Shown: positions 52,520-61,933, counted from the stretch's first letter. The stretch is 64,000 nt of DNA from Azospirillum oryzae (GCF_008364795.1 NZ_VTTM01000004.1:36770-100769), one strand, 5' to 3'. Notes: a model not told the origin generated them from the sequence alone. A program made the numbers and translations.

Positions 52520-53854
52520 ATGGCCGCTTCAGACCTCGCCCGCCCCACCGGCAAATCGCTCAGCGCCGACGACGCGACGCTGTCGCTGGTCCGTGCGACC
52601 ATCCTCGTGCTGGTCCTGCTGCTGGCAGCATTGCTGACCTGGGCCACGCTGATGCCGGTCAAAGAGGCCGTCGTCACCGCCGGGCAGGTGGTGCCGTCCG
52701 GCAACTCCCAGGTCGTCCAGCATCTGGAAGGCGGCATCGTGTCGGCCATCCTGGTCAAGGAGGGCGATCTGGTCGAGGCCGGCCAGCCGCTGATCGTCTT
52801 CGATCCCAAGCAGGTCCGGGCCGAGCGCGAGCAGATGAACGCCCGCCTGCTGACGCTGGAGCTGCGGGCGGAGCGGCTGCGCGCCTTCGCCGCCGGACGG
52901 GAGCCCGATTTCGCCCGCGTCGCCGGTCCCGGAACGCCACAGGCGGAGGCCCAAAAGGAGGCGCAAATCGCCGACCAGCGCCTGATCTACGACACCCAGC
53001 GCAAGGCGCGCGACACCGCCATCGCCGTGCTGCAGGCCCAGGTGTCGCAGCGCGAGGCCGAGCTGGCGCTGTATGAAGGGCAGCTGGCCAACATCAAGGA
53101 CCAGATCACCTTCATCACCGGATCGGTCGACATCCGCAACAGGCTGGAATCCATGGGCCTGTCGTCGAAGCTGCAGTCGCTGGAAACCCAGCGCGAGCAG
53201 TCGCGCCTGATGGGCGAGCAGCGGCGGATCGAGGGCCAGATCATCGCCACCCAACAGGCGATCACCGAGGCCGGCAACCGCATCCTCGACCAGTCGGCCA
53301 AGCTGTCGCAGGACGCCGTGACCGAGATGGGCACCGTCACCGCCGAGATCGCCCAACTGCGCGAGGCCCGCGCCAAACTGGACGACCGCGCCGAGCGGCT
53401 GACCGTGCCGTCGCCGGTGCGCGGGCTGGTGCAGGATCTGCGGGTCAACACCATCGGCGCCGTGGTGCCGGAAGGCGGCGTGCTGATGCAGATCGTCCCG
53501 GTCGACCACGAGATGACGGTGGAGGCGCACGTCACCCCGCGCGACGTCGGCCATCTCCAGGTCGGGCAGGAGGCGACGGTGAAGGTGCTGACCTACGACT
53601 TTGCCCGCTACGGCGCCATCACCGGCACGCTGCAGCGCATCTCCGCCTCCACCTTCCTGGACGAGCAGAAGCGCCCCTACTACAAGGCGGTCGTGGCGCT
53701 CAGCCGCAACCATGTCGGCCGCGACGACGTCCAGCATCCGGTTCTGCCCGGCATGACCACCCAGGTGGAGATGCCCACCGGCGAGCGGTCGCTGCTGGAA
53801 TATCTGCTGAAACCGATCTACTTCGCCCTGTCCGACAGCTTCAACGAACGGTGA
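52520..53854 (+). CDS. HlyD-family type I secretion membrane fusion protein
   Basis: 444-aa periplasmic adaptor linking the inner-membrane ABC exporter to an outer-membrane TolC-type channel. One N-terminal transmembrane helix (about 26-46), then the biotinyl-lipoyl half motif (Q-V-V-Q-H-L-E-G-G-I-V at 65-75), a long coiled coil (about 95-285), and the HlyD C-terminal beta-barrel with V-R-G-L-V-Q-D-L-R-V-N-T-I-G and P-G-M-T-T-Q-V-E-M at the end. It follows the ABC gene by 42 bases, so they form an operon. No outer-membrane channel gene lies in the window. Confidence 0.95.
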   Translation: MAASDLARPTGKSLSADDATLSLVRATILVLVLLLAALLTWATLMPVKEAVVTAGQVVPSGNSQVVQHLEGGIVSAILVKEGDLVEAGQPLIVFDPKQVRAEREQMNARLLTLELRAERLRAFAAGREPDFARVAGPGTPQAEAQKEAQIADQRLIYDTQRKARDTAIAVLQAQVSQREAELALYEGQLANIKDQITFITGSVDIRNRLESMGLSSKLQSLETQREQSRLMGEQRRIEGQIIATQQAITEAGNRILDQSAKLSQDAVTEMGTVTAEIAQLREARAKLDDRAERLTVPSPVRGLVQDLRVNTIGAVVPEGGVLMQIVPVDHEMTVEAHVTPRDVGHLQVGQEATVKVLTYDFARYGAITGTLQRISASTFLDEQKRPYYKAVVALSRNHVGRDDVQHPVLPGMTTQVEMPTGERSLLEYLLKPIYFALSDSFNER

Positions 53855-53865
53855 GGGCGACCGGC

Positions 53866-53887
53866 GGGGGAGGCGCTGCCCTCCCCC
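53866..53887 (+). terminator. Hairpin after the secretion operon
   Basis: GGGGGAGG and CCTCCCCC pair perfectly around CGCTGC, 12 bases after the HlyD stop. No T-run follows, so its efficiency is uncertain. Confidence 0.5.
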
Positions 53888-53899
53888 GGAAACACGAAA

Positions 53900-53929
53900 G
53901 GCCGCCGGTCCGGAATTGGACGGGCGGCC
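53900..53929 (-). terminator. Hairpin ending the 82-aa gene on the - strand
   Basis: GGCCGCC-GGTCC and GGAC-GGGCGGCC pair. On the - strand the stem is followed by TTTCGTGTTT, making it a plausible terminator for the gene ending at 53959. Confidence 0.55.
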
Positions 53930-53958
53930 CGCGATGGGAAGGAGCGGTGGTGCGGCGG

Positions 53959-54207
53959 TCAGTAGGCGCCGAGCGACCGGGCGGCGGCGGTGAATTCCTC
54001 GGCCAGCCAGCCTTCCTGCTCGATCAGGTGGCCCATCAGGCGCTTCAGCGCCGCCTCGTAGACCTCGGCGCGCTCTCCATCGGGCAGGCCCGCCGCGGCG
54101 AGACGGGCGACGAAGTCGTCCACCACCTGTTCGGCCTTCCGGGTGTCGACTTGGGTCATGACGGAAAACAACCTGGAGTTCGTGTCGGCAAGCTTCTGGG
54201 GAATCAT
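53959..54207 (-). CDS. Small hypothetical protein
   Basis: 82-aa soluble, mainly helical protein with alternating charged residues (R-K-A-E-Q-V-V-D-D-F-V-A-R, E-V-Y-E-A-A-L-K-R-L-M) and no signal peptide. I do not recognise the family. The ATG at 54207 has AAGG about 8 bases upstream; Met17 (54159) has no good site. Convergent with the secretion operon and divergent from the 520-aa unknown gene. A link to either is not shown. Confidence 0.65.
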   Translation of the reverse strand: MIPQKLADTNSRLFSVMTQVDTRKAEQVVDDFVARLAAAGLPDGERAEVYEAALKRLMGHLIEQEGWLAEEFTAAARSLGAY

Positions 54208-54478
54208 CGGGGCGCCTTGATGCTGGACGCGTGGCCTACCCGAATAATGGGTCTACGACCGTCGGGTGTGAAGGTGCGATTTAGCGCTTAAATGAAATAA
54301 ATTTAGGCTGCATTTGATACATCTCGTTTCATGTGCCTGCGGCCGGTGGCGAAAAGCGGCAAACCGCAAGCGCGGCACAGCTCCGACACAGCTCGACAGA
54401 ATATGTCACGACATACCAGTAGCAATCATTGGTGCCAGTACCTAAAATTGCCGCGACTCAGCAGCGCCCGTGAACGCC

Positions 54479-56041
54479 ATGGCCGGCCGCCCCAACCGCA
54501 GCGCCTCCCTTCAGACCGTTCCGCTCCACGCGGTGGAACCGGATCCGGCAGCCGTCAGCCTCGACAAGGTCAAGGCGATCCTGGCCCCGCTGGACCGGGC
54601 GCAGAAGTCCAAGCTGTTCGAACTGGTGCAGGCAGGCCATCTGGAAGACGACCAGATGACGGTGGAGGTCGGCCGCCTGATCGTCGCCATGCTGAACGGC
54701 CCGCGCACCGAACATGCCCGGCGCATCTGGACCGGCTGGTTCGACCCGGTGATGCTGCGCACCGATGCGCTGATGCTGGCGGAAAGCCGGCCGCCCGGCT
54801 GCATGCATGTGGTCGACGCCAGCGCCTGGTGGTTCGCCCTGCTGCCGCATCTGCGTGAGCTTGCCGGGCGGGTCCAGGCCGACATCGCCGACCGCGCCAG
54901 CGAAAATCCGCTCGACGCCGTCCTCGCCTCCCCCGCCGCCGCGGAGTGGGCGGAGGAGCTTCGCATCCGTTCGCTGGAAATCCTGCACCGGCGCGGCGCG
55001 GCCGGACCGCTGCTGGCGACCGCCAACGCCGAGCGGATCACCCTGCTGCGCAAGCGCGGACTGGCCGGCGTGGCGCCACTGTCGTTCGGCGATCTGGCGA
55101 TGCTGGACGCCATGCTGGACCATGCCCCGCTGTGGAAGGGCGCCGTCCGTCCGCGCGACACCATCGGCATTCTGCACATCGTGTCGGAGATGGCGGAGCG
55201 CGGCGCCGCCACGGGTGGTGGGGCGGACGGTGCGATGCACTACGCCCTGGCCCTGTTGAACGGATCGCGCGATCCCGATCAGGCGCTGGCGCTCCATGGC
55301 CTGTCGCCCAACCCGGCTCTGGTCGAGGCGGCGGTCGGGCATGTTCAGTTCGCCTGGCAATGCCTGCGCCAGAAGCTGGAGGACCTGCATCTCGGCCGCC
55401 CCGCCCCGCCGCAGCTGACCGCCGGCGAGACGGTGGACCGGCTGCAGGAGCGCGCCTTCCGCTGGTACGACGCGCTTCAGGGCTTCGGCGTCGAGCGCGG
55501 CGGGCGCAACTGGGCGGCGGTGTCCGCCGCCGTCGGCCGGGTGACCGGGCTGGTGGAGGGAGAGGTGGTGCCGGTGCTGAGCCACCGCCTGCTGACGCTG
55601 AACGCCAGCAGTTCGGCCCGGCCGCTGATCGACCCGGTGCGCTTCATCAACGGCTTCAACCACCGGCTTCGCCGCCGCGGCATCGCCGCTTCGACCAACC
55701 CCTGGCTGACGGCGATCGGCGAGCATCTGGCCGGCCTGTTCCGGCAGATCGGCGCCTATGGCCGGGAGGACGCGCTGTCGGCCATGGCCGAGCTTTGCGA
55801 ATTGGCGGAAGAAACCGGCTATCCCATCGAGGTGACCGCCATCGACAAGACACTGCTGGCCATCGCCGAGCGGGCGCTGCGCGACGGGCGCGAACTGAGC
55901 GCCGCCGAAAGCAAGCTGATCGAGCGCGTCGTCACCGTCGCCACCGAGGAACGCCGCCGCTGCCGCTGGTGGGTGTCGGGCGAACTGGTCAGCCTGTTGG
56001 ACGCCGCCCAGCAGCGCGGCATCGGCCCGACTCCGCAATAA
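54479..56041 (+). CDS. Hypothetical protein, 520 aa, predicted helical
   Basis: No known family recognised. The chain lacks a signal peptide or membrane helices and is rich in Ala, Leu, Arg and Glu, with many amphipathic helices. An N-terminal segment (L-D-K-V-K-A-I-L-A-P-L-D-R-A-Q-K-S-K-L-F-E) resembles a regulatory helical bundle. The conserved-looking block W-T-G-W-F-D-P-V-M-L-R has three aromatics. It ends with W-W-V-S-G-E-L-V-S-L-L-D. ATG 54479 is used; GTG 54470 is nine bases earlier and neither has a clear ribosome site. It sits between the adhesin exporter and a two-component pair, so a regulatory or surface-related role is possible but unproven. Confidence 0.75.
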   Translation: MAGRPNRSASLQTVPLHAVEPDPAAVSLDKVKAILAPLDRAQKSKLFELVQAGHLEDDQMTVEVGRLIVAMLNGPRTEHARRIWTGWFDPVMLRTDALMLAESRPPGCMHVVDASAWWFALLPHLRELAGRVQADIADRASENPLDAVLASPAAAEWAEELRIRSLEILHRRGAAGPLLATANAERITLLRKRGLAGVAPLSFGDLAMLDAMLDHAPLWKGAVRPRDTIGILHIVSEMAERGAATGGGADGAMHYALALLNGSRDPDQALALHGLSPNPALVEAAVGHVQFAWQCLRQKLEDLHLGRPAPPQLTAGETVDRLQERAFRWYDALQGFGVERGGRNWAAVSAAVGRVTGLVEGEVVPVLSHRLLTLNASSSARPLIDPVRFINGFNHRLRRRGIAASTNPWLTAIGEHLAGLFRQIGAYGREDALSAMAELCELAEETGYPIEVTAIDKTLLAIAERALRDGRELSAAESKLIERVVTVATEERRRCRWWVSGELVSLLDAAQQRGIGPTPQ

Positions 56042-56060
56042 GTCTGACCGGCAAGCCCAC

Positions 56061-56762
56061 TCAGGACGACAGCCTGATCCCCGCCTTCACGGTGGCCAGC
56101 GCCAGTTGGGTGCGGTTGCGCACGCCCAGCCGCTGCATCACCGTGCGCAGATGCACCTTGATGGTGCCCTCCAGCACCCCCAGCGAGCGGGCGATCTCCT
56201 TGTTCGACCGGCCTTCCAGCAGAAGGCGCAACACCTCGCGCTGACGTTCGGTCAGGCCGCTGACCGCTTCGCTTTCGCTGCGCACCGGCGCGGCGGCGGA
56301 GCCCAGCGCGATGCGGACCGGCCTGCCGTCGGGCGACGTCGGCGGTGCCGGTGCGAAGATGCCGCCCTCCAGCACGATCGGCAGCGCCTGGTCGAGCACC
56401 ACGCCCTCGCAGCCCTTGTGGACAAAGCCACGCGCGCCGGCGCGGATGCAGGACGCGATGACATTGACGTCGGTCGTTCCGGAGACGACGATCAGCGGCA
56501 CGTCGCCGGCCGCCTCCAGCATGTCGGTCAGGCCGCTGTGTTCGTCGCTGTCGCTCATCTGAAGGTCGTAGAGGATGGCGGCGAGGTCCGGCTCAGAGCG
56601 CACCTTGCGCACGGCCTCGGCCAGCGAACCCGCCTCGACGATCGCGACATGCTCGTAGCGCTGCCGCAGGGCCAGCGACAGGCCGTAACGAACCAGCGCA
56701 TGATCGTCGACAATCAGGAACTTGAGCGGATCGTCGGAGGGGGTCCGACGGTCAGACACCAT
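56061..56762 (-). CDS. LuxR/NarL-type response regulator
   Basis: 233-aa two-domain regulator. The receiver has the acidic pair Asp19-Asp20, phospho-acceptor Asp66 (I-L-Y-D-L-Q-M), V-V-S-G-T-T and Lys116 (G-F-V-H-K-G). The C-terminal LuxR helix-turn-helix (about 165-228) contains L-T-E-R-Q-R-E-V-L-R-L-L-L-E-G-R-S-N-K and K-V-H-L-R-T-V. ATG 56762 has GGAG six bases upstream; a GTG 15 codons earlier is less likely. It lies downstream of the PAS kinase on the same strand after 208 bases and is its presumed partner. Confidence 0.94.
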   Translation of the reverse strand: MVSDRRTPSDDPLKFLIVDDHALVRYGLSLALRQRYEHVAIVEAGSLAEAVRKVRSEPDLAAILYDLQMSDSDEHSGLTDMLEAAGDVPLIVVSGTTDVNVIASCIRAGARGFVHKGCEGVVLDQALPIVLEGGIFAPAPPTSPDGRPVRIALGSAAAPVRSESEAVSGLTERQREVLRLLLEGRSNKEIARSLGVLEGTIKVHLRTVMQRLGVRNRTQLALATVKAGIRLSS

Positions 56763-56970
56763 GTCCTGCTCCAGAGAGCCTTGAGCGTACTGCCCATGAT
56801 GATCCACGTTTGTTCCTCTTCTCAGCTTGATTCAGGTGTAATCTCCCACCGATTTCGTGGGTCTCCTTAGCGAGAGTAGGGCCAAATGACAGCGAGGATG
56901 AACCACCCCATCCGGCTGGCCTCAAGGCGCAAGGGGCTAAGGAGTAATCAAATCGAAGGTGGCATAGCCG

Positions 56971-58503
56971 TCATTGGATACCGTTTCCAGCGGTGCTGCG
57001 CCGCCTTCCCCGGACGCCTCGCCTCCTGCTCCGACGGCCACCGGACTGCTGCACAAGCGGCACCGTGACCGAGAAGACCGACCCCCGCCCCGGACAGGAC
57101 CGCAACCCGATCCGATGGTCGAGTTGACGGGCCAGCCGCGAGACGATCGCGAGGCCGAGCCCGACCCCGCGCCGCCGGTCACGACTGGTGGTGTCGAGTT
57201 GACGGAATTCTTCGAAGATAGCGGCCTGGTTGGCCTCCTCGATGCCGGGGCCGGTGTCCCACACCTCGATGCGCAGACAGCGCCGCCCCAGCGCGTCGCG
57301 GCAGCGGCGGCAGCCCAGCAGGATGGTTCCCGAAGCGGTGTACTTCAGCGCATTCGCGAGAAGGTTGCGCAGGATACGCTCCAGAAGCTGCGCATCGCTG
57401 AGCACCTCGGCATGACAGGGGACGACACGGAAGCGGATCCCACGCATCTCCGCCTGTATGGCGAACTCGCCTGCGATGCTTTCGAACATGACCGGCATCG
57501 GCACCGGCTCGATGGCCGGTTCAAGCGCCCCGGCATCAAGCCGCGCGGTGTCCAACATGCCGTCCAGCAGGGTACGGATCGACAGATGCGCCGCCAAAAG
57601 CCCGCCCAGGATCGGCCGTTCGGCGTCGCCGAGCCGATGGCGCAGCACGTCCAGGAACAGCCCCATCGACATCACCGGCTGGCGCAGGTCATGGCTGGCC
57701 GAAGCGAGAAGCCGGAGCTTGGCGGCATCGGCGGCACGGAGACGTTGCAGTTCCTCGTTGGATTTGGCGAGATGGGCGTTGGCTTCCTCGACCTGCTTCA
57801 GCGAGATGCGCAGTTCCTCGCCCATAATGCGCAGCTCTTCCCGGGAGGCCCGCAGCTCGGTGCTCGACTCGTTGGAAGCCTTGCTGAACCGATCCAATGC
57901 GCTCTCGCGCAGTGCCAGACGTTCCTGCACCTGATCCAGTTGCAGAAGGGTTGCGTCGTGCCGCACAGTCAAGGCGTTCAACTCGCAGCGCTGGCGTGCG
58001 ATCACGGAGTCCGTCTCCGTCTGCCGGCGTTCCAGATCTTCGATCAGCGTCTGCGCCCGCTCAAGTTCGTCGTAAAGACGCTGGAAAGCCGATGACGACC
58101 GATCCTCCTTCAACTCGTCGGCGACACAGATGAAATGCTCGGTCTCGCCGCTGGGTCCGATCAGGGGGGCGATGACCATCGAGCACAGATATTCGCTGCC
58201 GTCCTTACGCCGGTTGACCAGGGTCCCGCGGGCGAACCGGCCGTCCAGCAGGTCGCGCATGATGGCGGCGGACACCGGCTTGTCGGTGCGCCCGCAATGC
58301 AGCATGCGGGGCGACCGGCCGATCACTTCATCCGCGCGATAGCCGGTGATGCGCGTGAAGGCCCCGTTGACATAGCGGATGACCGGCCCCGGCGCGGCAA
58401 GAGCCCGGTCGGTAATGATGACCGCCTGGTCCAGCCGGTCCCAGATCGGTTGGATCACCAGTGGCCAAGCTTTGGAATCCCGCAATCCCTGTGCATTCGA
58501 CAT
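56971..58503 (-). CDS. PAS-domain sensor histidine kinase
   Basis: 510-aa cytoplasmic kinase without transmembrane helices. A LOV-like PAS domain (about 20-130) has V-N-G-A-F-T-R-I-T-G-Y and G-R-S-P-R-M-L-H-C; the flavin cysteine position of true LOV domains is not matched, so light sensing is not claimed. A coiled coil (about 135-262) leads to the H-box A-S-A-S-H-D-L-R-Q-P with His271. The HATPase domain has N-box L-L-A-N-A-L-K-Y, G1 D-T-G-P-G-I and G2 G-V-G-L-G-L-A-I. A basic tail follows. ATG 58503 is preferred to an upstream TTG. Confidence 0.93.
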   Translation of the reverse strand: MSNAQGLRDSKAWPLVIQPIWDRLDQAVIITDRALAAPGPVIRYVNGAFTRITGYRADEVIGRSPRMLHCGRTDKPVSAAIMRDLLDGRFARGTLVNRRKDGSEYLCSMVIAPLIGPSGETEHFICVADELKEDRSSSAFQRLYDELERAQTLIEDLERRQTETDSVIARQRCELNALTVRHDATLLQLDQVQERLALRESALDRFSKASNESSTELRASREELRIMGEELRISLKQVEEANAHLAKSNEELQRLRAADAAKLRLLASASHDLRQPVMSMGLFLDVLRHRLGDAERPILGGLLAAHLSIRTLLDGMLDTARLDAGALEPAIEPVPMPVMFESIAGEFAIQAEMRGIRFRVVPCHAEVLSDAQLLERILRNLLANALKYTASGTILLGCRRCRDALGRRCLRIEVWDTGPGIEEANQAAIFEEFRQLDTTSRDRRRGVGLGLAIVSRLARQLDHRIGLRSCPGRGSVFSVTVPLVQQSGGRRSRRRGVRGRRRSTAGNGIQ

Positions 58504-58867
58504 GGCAATGCAGTCCACTTCAAGACCGGCATCCGGGGTGCAAGATGCCAAATCAGGACACCAGCGTCTGAAATGTACTGTTAACTGTCAGGAGGCGAAG
58601 TCGTTTCGGTCATATGACTTCGGAGATCTGGTCTGGTATTTGGATGCCGTTCGCGTCGCAGCGACAAGCCATGGCGCGGCCGATACATGCTTGCCGAAAA
58701 CGATCATTCCAAATCCGGTTGTCTTCAGCATGACAGCATGAAGAAGGCACTGGGCGAGGCGATGGAGAAATGGGCCGGAACCGGATGGCCTCTGAAGGGT
58801 TGGACTGGAGACGGACGCAGGCAGCCCCCCGCAAGACATGCCCCGCAAGCAGCAAGAGACGCATCCC
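58504..58867. other. Divergent promoter region kinase / molybdoenzyme
   Basis: About 360 bases without a supported gene. It holds CGAAGTC (58596-58602) and GACTTCG (58616-58622), a 7-bp inverted repeat around CATATG-containing DNA, a candidate operator between the kinase and YdeP-like genes. Nothing else identified. Confidence 0.4.
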
Positions 58868-61156
58868 ATGAGCATCGACGGACTGTCGGACGACAACGAC
58901 ACCCCGCATTACGACGGTCCGGCCGGTGGCTGGGGTTCGGTCGGGTCGATGGCCCGCATCATGGGAGAGGAACGGCCGACCCCCGCCGTGCTCGACACGC
59001 TGCGCCGGCAGAACAAGCCCGGCGGCTTCATGTGCGTGTCCTGCGCCTGGGCCAAACCGGCCAAGCCGCACACCTTCGAGTTCTGCGAGAATGGGGCCAA
59101 GGCGACGATCTGGGAACTGACCAGCCGGCGCTGCACGCCCGACTTCTTCACAGAGCACACCGTCACCGAGTTGAAGGGCTGGAAGGATTACGACCTGGAA
59201 CAGCAGGGGCGGCTGACCCACCCCATGCGCTATGACCGGGCAAGCGACCGCTATGTGCCCTGCGGCTGGGACGAGGCCTTCGCCGCCATCGGGGCGGAGC
59301 TGCGCGCCATCGACCCCGAACAGGCGGTGTTCTATTCGTCGGGCCGCGCCAGCCTGGAGACCTCATATCTCTATGCGCTGTTCGCGCGGCTTTATGGGCA
59401 CAACAATCTGCCCGACAGCTCCAACATGTGCCACGAGACGACCTCGGTTGGCTTGAAGAAGGTCATCGGCTCGCCGGTCGGTACATGCGTGCTGGACGAT
59501 TTCGACAGCTGCAACGCCATCTTCTTCTTTGGGCAGAACACCGGGTCGAACAGCCCCCGCCTGCTCCATCCGTTGCAGGAGGCGGTGAAGCGCGGGGCGA
59601 AGATCGTCACCTTCAACCCCGTGCGGGAAAAGGGGCTGGAAAGCTTCCGCAATCCGCAAAGCCCGCTGGAGATGCTGACCGGCAAGGAAACCCAGATCTC
59701 CACCCTGTATTTCCAGTTGAAGGCCGGCGGCGACATCGCGGCGATCACCGGCCTGATCAAGCATGTGCTGGCGGCGGAGGAGGAACGGCAGCGGGAGGGC
59801 AAGCATGTCCTCGACCCCGATTTCATCGCCCAGCACACCGTCGGCTTCGAGGAGATGAAGGCGCGGGTCAACGCCATCGGCTGGGAGCAGATCGAGGAGG
59901 AATCCGGCCTGACCCGCGCCGACCTGAAGCAGGCCGCCGACATCTATGTCGAGGCCGACCGTTCCATCGCCATGTACGGCATGGGCCTGACCCAGCAGGT
60001 GCACGGGTCGGAGACGCTGGCGGCGCTCGTCAATCTATGGCTGCTGAAGGGCAACATCGGCCGCGACGGCGCGGGCATCTCCCCCGTGCGCGGTCATTCC
60101 AACGTCCAGGGACAGCGCACCGTCGGCATCTCCGAAAAGCCGGAGCTGGTGCCGCTCGACCGGCTGGCCGGGCAGTTCGGCTTCGAACCGCCGCGCAAGG
60201 AGGGGATGAATACCGTCAAGGCTTGCGAGAAGATCCTGTCGGGCGAGGTGAAGGCCTTCATCGGCCTCGGCGGCAACTTCGTCCGCGCGATCCCCGAACG
60301 CGAGCGGATGGAGGCGGCCTGGACCCGCATGCGTCTGACCGTGCAGATCGCGACCAAGCTGAACCGCAGCCACCTGATCAACGGCGAGGTCGCCTATCTG
60401 CTGCCCTGCCTCGGCCGGTCGGAGGAGGATATGCAGGAGAGCGGCGCGCAGGCGGTAACGATGGAGGACAGCCTGAGCTGCATCCACGGCTCGCTTGGCA
60501 ACAACACGCCGGCCAGCCCGCACCTGAAGTCGGAGGTCGCCATCGTCGCCGGCATGGCCAAGGCGACCCTGCCGCCCAACCCGAAGGTGACGTGGGACGC
60601 GTGGGTGGCCGATTACCGCCGCATCCGCGCGCTGATCGAGGAGACCTATCCCGACCAGTTCCACCGCTTCAACGAACGGGTCTTCACCCCCGGCGGCTTC
60701 TACCGCGGCAATCCGGCGCGCGAGCGGATCTGGAAGACCGAGTCCGGCAAGGCCCACTTCACCCCGCCGGGCCGCCTGCGCGCCATCGGCTTCGAGGATG
60801 CGCCGGGGCGCTGGCGGCTGATGACGATGCGGTCGAACGACCAGTTCAACACGACGATCTACGGCTATTCCGACCGCCTGCGCGGGATCGAGGGCACCCG
60901 CGACGTGCTGCTGATGAACCCGCTCGACATCGCCGCGGCGGGCTTGCGCGAGGGTCAGGTGGTCGCGCTGGCGAGCGATGCCGGCGACGATGTCGACCGC
61001 CGGGTGGGCGGGCTGACGGTGACTCCCTTCCACCTGCCGCGCGGCTGCGTCGGGGCGTACTACCCGGAGATGAACCCGCTGATTCCGCTATGGTACCACG
61101 ACGAGGCGTCGAAGACGCCGGCGGCGAAGGGGGTGCCGGTGCGGATTGTTGTGTAG
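58868..61156 (+). CDS. FdhF/YdeP-family molybdopterin oxidoreductase
   Basis: 762-aa molybdenum-bisMGD enzyme of the YdeP branch. Near the N-terminus G-P-A-G-G-W-G-S-V-G is family-typical, followed by C-V-S-C-A-W and F-C-E-N-G for an iron-sulphur site. Cys188 in S-S-N-M-C-H-E-T aligns with the metal-ligand cysteine or selenocysteine of formate dehydrogenase H. G-Q-N-T-G-S-N-S-P and R-G-H-S-N-V-Q-G complete the pterin contacts. E. coli YdeP (759 aa) is linked to acid resistance; the physiological reaction is uncertain. Formate from PflB is only a speculative substrate. ATG 58838 is an alternative start. Confidence 0.93.
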   Translation: MSIDGLSDDNDTPHYDGPAGGWGSVGSMARIMGEERPTPAVLDTLRRQNKPGGFMCVSCAWAKPAKPHTFEFCENGAKATIWELTSRRCTPDFFTEHTVTELKGWKDYDLEQQGRLTHPMRYDRASDRYVPCGWDEAFAAIGAELRAIDPEQAVFYSSGRASLETSYLYALFARLYGHNNLPDSSNMCHETTSVGLKKVIGSPVGTCVLDDFDSCNAIFFFGQNTGSNSPRLLHPLQEAVKRGAKIVTFNPVREKGLESFRNPQSPLEMLTGKETQISTLYFQLKAGGDIAAITGLIKHVLAAEEERQREGKHVLDPDFIAQHTVGFEEMKARVNAIGWEQIEEESGLTRADLKQAADIYVEADRSIAMYGMGLTQQVHGSETLAALVNLWLLKGNIGRDGAGISPVRGHSNVQGQRTVGISEKPELVPLDRLAGQFGFEPPRKEGMNTVKACEKILSGEVKAFIGLGGNFVRAIPERERMEAAWTRMRLTVQIATKLNRSHLINGEVAYLLPCLGRSEEDMQESGAQAVTMEDSLSCIHGSLGNNTPASPHLKSEVAIVAGMAKATLPPNPKVTWDAWVADYRRIRALIEETYPDQFHRFNERVFTPGGFYRGNPARERIWKTESGKAHFTPPGRLRAIGFEDAPGRWRLMTMRSNDQFNTTIYGYSDRLRGIEGTRDVLLMNPLDIAAAGLREGQVVALASDAGDDVDRRVGGLTVTPFHLPRGCVGAYYPEMNPLIPLWYHDEASKTPAAKGVPVRIVV

Positions 61157-61222
61157 GGGGTGGCAGTGGGCGGGGCCTGAGCGGCTGCCCGTCGATGCCG
61201 GCGCGTTCCGCACCGAAGCGGA

Positions 61223-61807
61223 TCAGGTGAAGTTGTCGCCCAACCCGAGATTCTTCAGGTTGAAGCCGGCATCCTTGCAGGTCTGGCGGACCTTGCGGAC
61301 GGCGGCCAGCAGTTCCTTGCTCTGGCTGAGCGTCGGCGAGGTGCGGAGAATTTGTGCGAAAAGCTCCTGATTCATCTGGTATCTCAGTGTGTCCTTGGGG
61401 TCGCTTTCCAGATGAAGAAGGAACATGTCGTCGAAGATGTTGCTGTCGACGGTGCGGGACTTCGAAGTCTTCACACGTTTGAACCAGCTCATGCTCTTCG
61501 CGAGCTTCGAGTTCTGCTCGACCGTCTTCATCTCACTGGCGAGCTTGGCGTAGGCGGCGCTGTCGTCGTCACGGTCACCGAGAAACATCTTGAAGATGCA
61601 CAACGCCTTCGTCTTGGTCGGCTCGGCGCGGAAATCCAGCACCATCCAAGGAAACAGTACCCGTTTGAGACGGTCGATCGATGTCTCGACCGAATCCACA
61701 TCCATGTTCTTGGCGATCGCCCCCTGGCTCCGCGACAAGGCGGCATAGACCAGGGCGCGCCGGGTCTCCGCCGGAGCGAAAGCGATCTTCTGGGCAACGG
61801 ACGTCAC
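61223..61807 (-). CDS. Hypothetical protein, 194 aa
   Basis: Not recognised. Soluble and Lys/Ser-rich compared with its neighbours (S-K-L-A-K-S-M-S-W-F-K-R-V-K-T-S-K-S-R), with less biased codon use, which might indicate acquisition. The GTG start is supported by a strong GGGAGGGG ribosome site about 6 bases upstream. Predicted helical, without signal or membrane segment. It lies downstream of polA on the same strand, separated by 132 bases holding an inverted repeat, and converges with the molybdoenzyme gene. Confidence 0.75.
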   Translation of the reverse strand: MTSVAQKIAFAPAETRRALVYAALSRSQGAIAKNMDVDSVETSIDRLKRVLFPWMVLDFRAEPTKTKALCIFKMFLGDRDDDSAAYAKLASEMKTVEQNSKLAKSMSWFKRVKTSKSRTVDSNIFDDMFLLHLESDPKDTLRYQMNQELFAQILRTSPTLSQSKELLAAVRKVRQTCKDAGFNLKNLGLGDNFT

Positions 61808-61880
61808 GATAACCCCTCCCTATCAAAGGGATATTTTCGATCCGTCCGGGCTAACACACATAACGATGCAGACTCAACAT

Positions 61881-61933
61881 GTTGCGCACTTCGGGTGCGG
61901 CGGATGAATTTTGCCGTCCTCGAAGTGCGCAAC
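61881..61933. repeat. 13-bp perfect inverted repeat downstream of polA
   Basis: GTTGCGCACTTCG (61881-61893) and CGAAGTGCGCAAC (61921-61933) are exact reverse complements with a 27-base interior that pairs weakly (GGCGG with CCGTC). It begins 6 bases after the polA stop on the - strand. No T-run follows; likely a 3'-end structure or dispersed repeat. Confidence 0.7.

Noticed and set aside
56971..58503. LOV photoreceptor domain in the PAS kinase
   Set aside because: The segment G-R-S-P-R-M-L-H-C lacks the cysteine at the flavin-adduct position (N-C-R-F in LOV); the Cys that is present is displaced.
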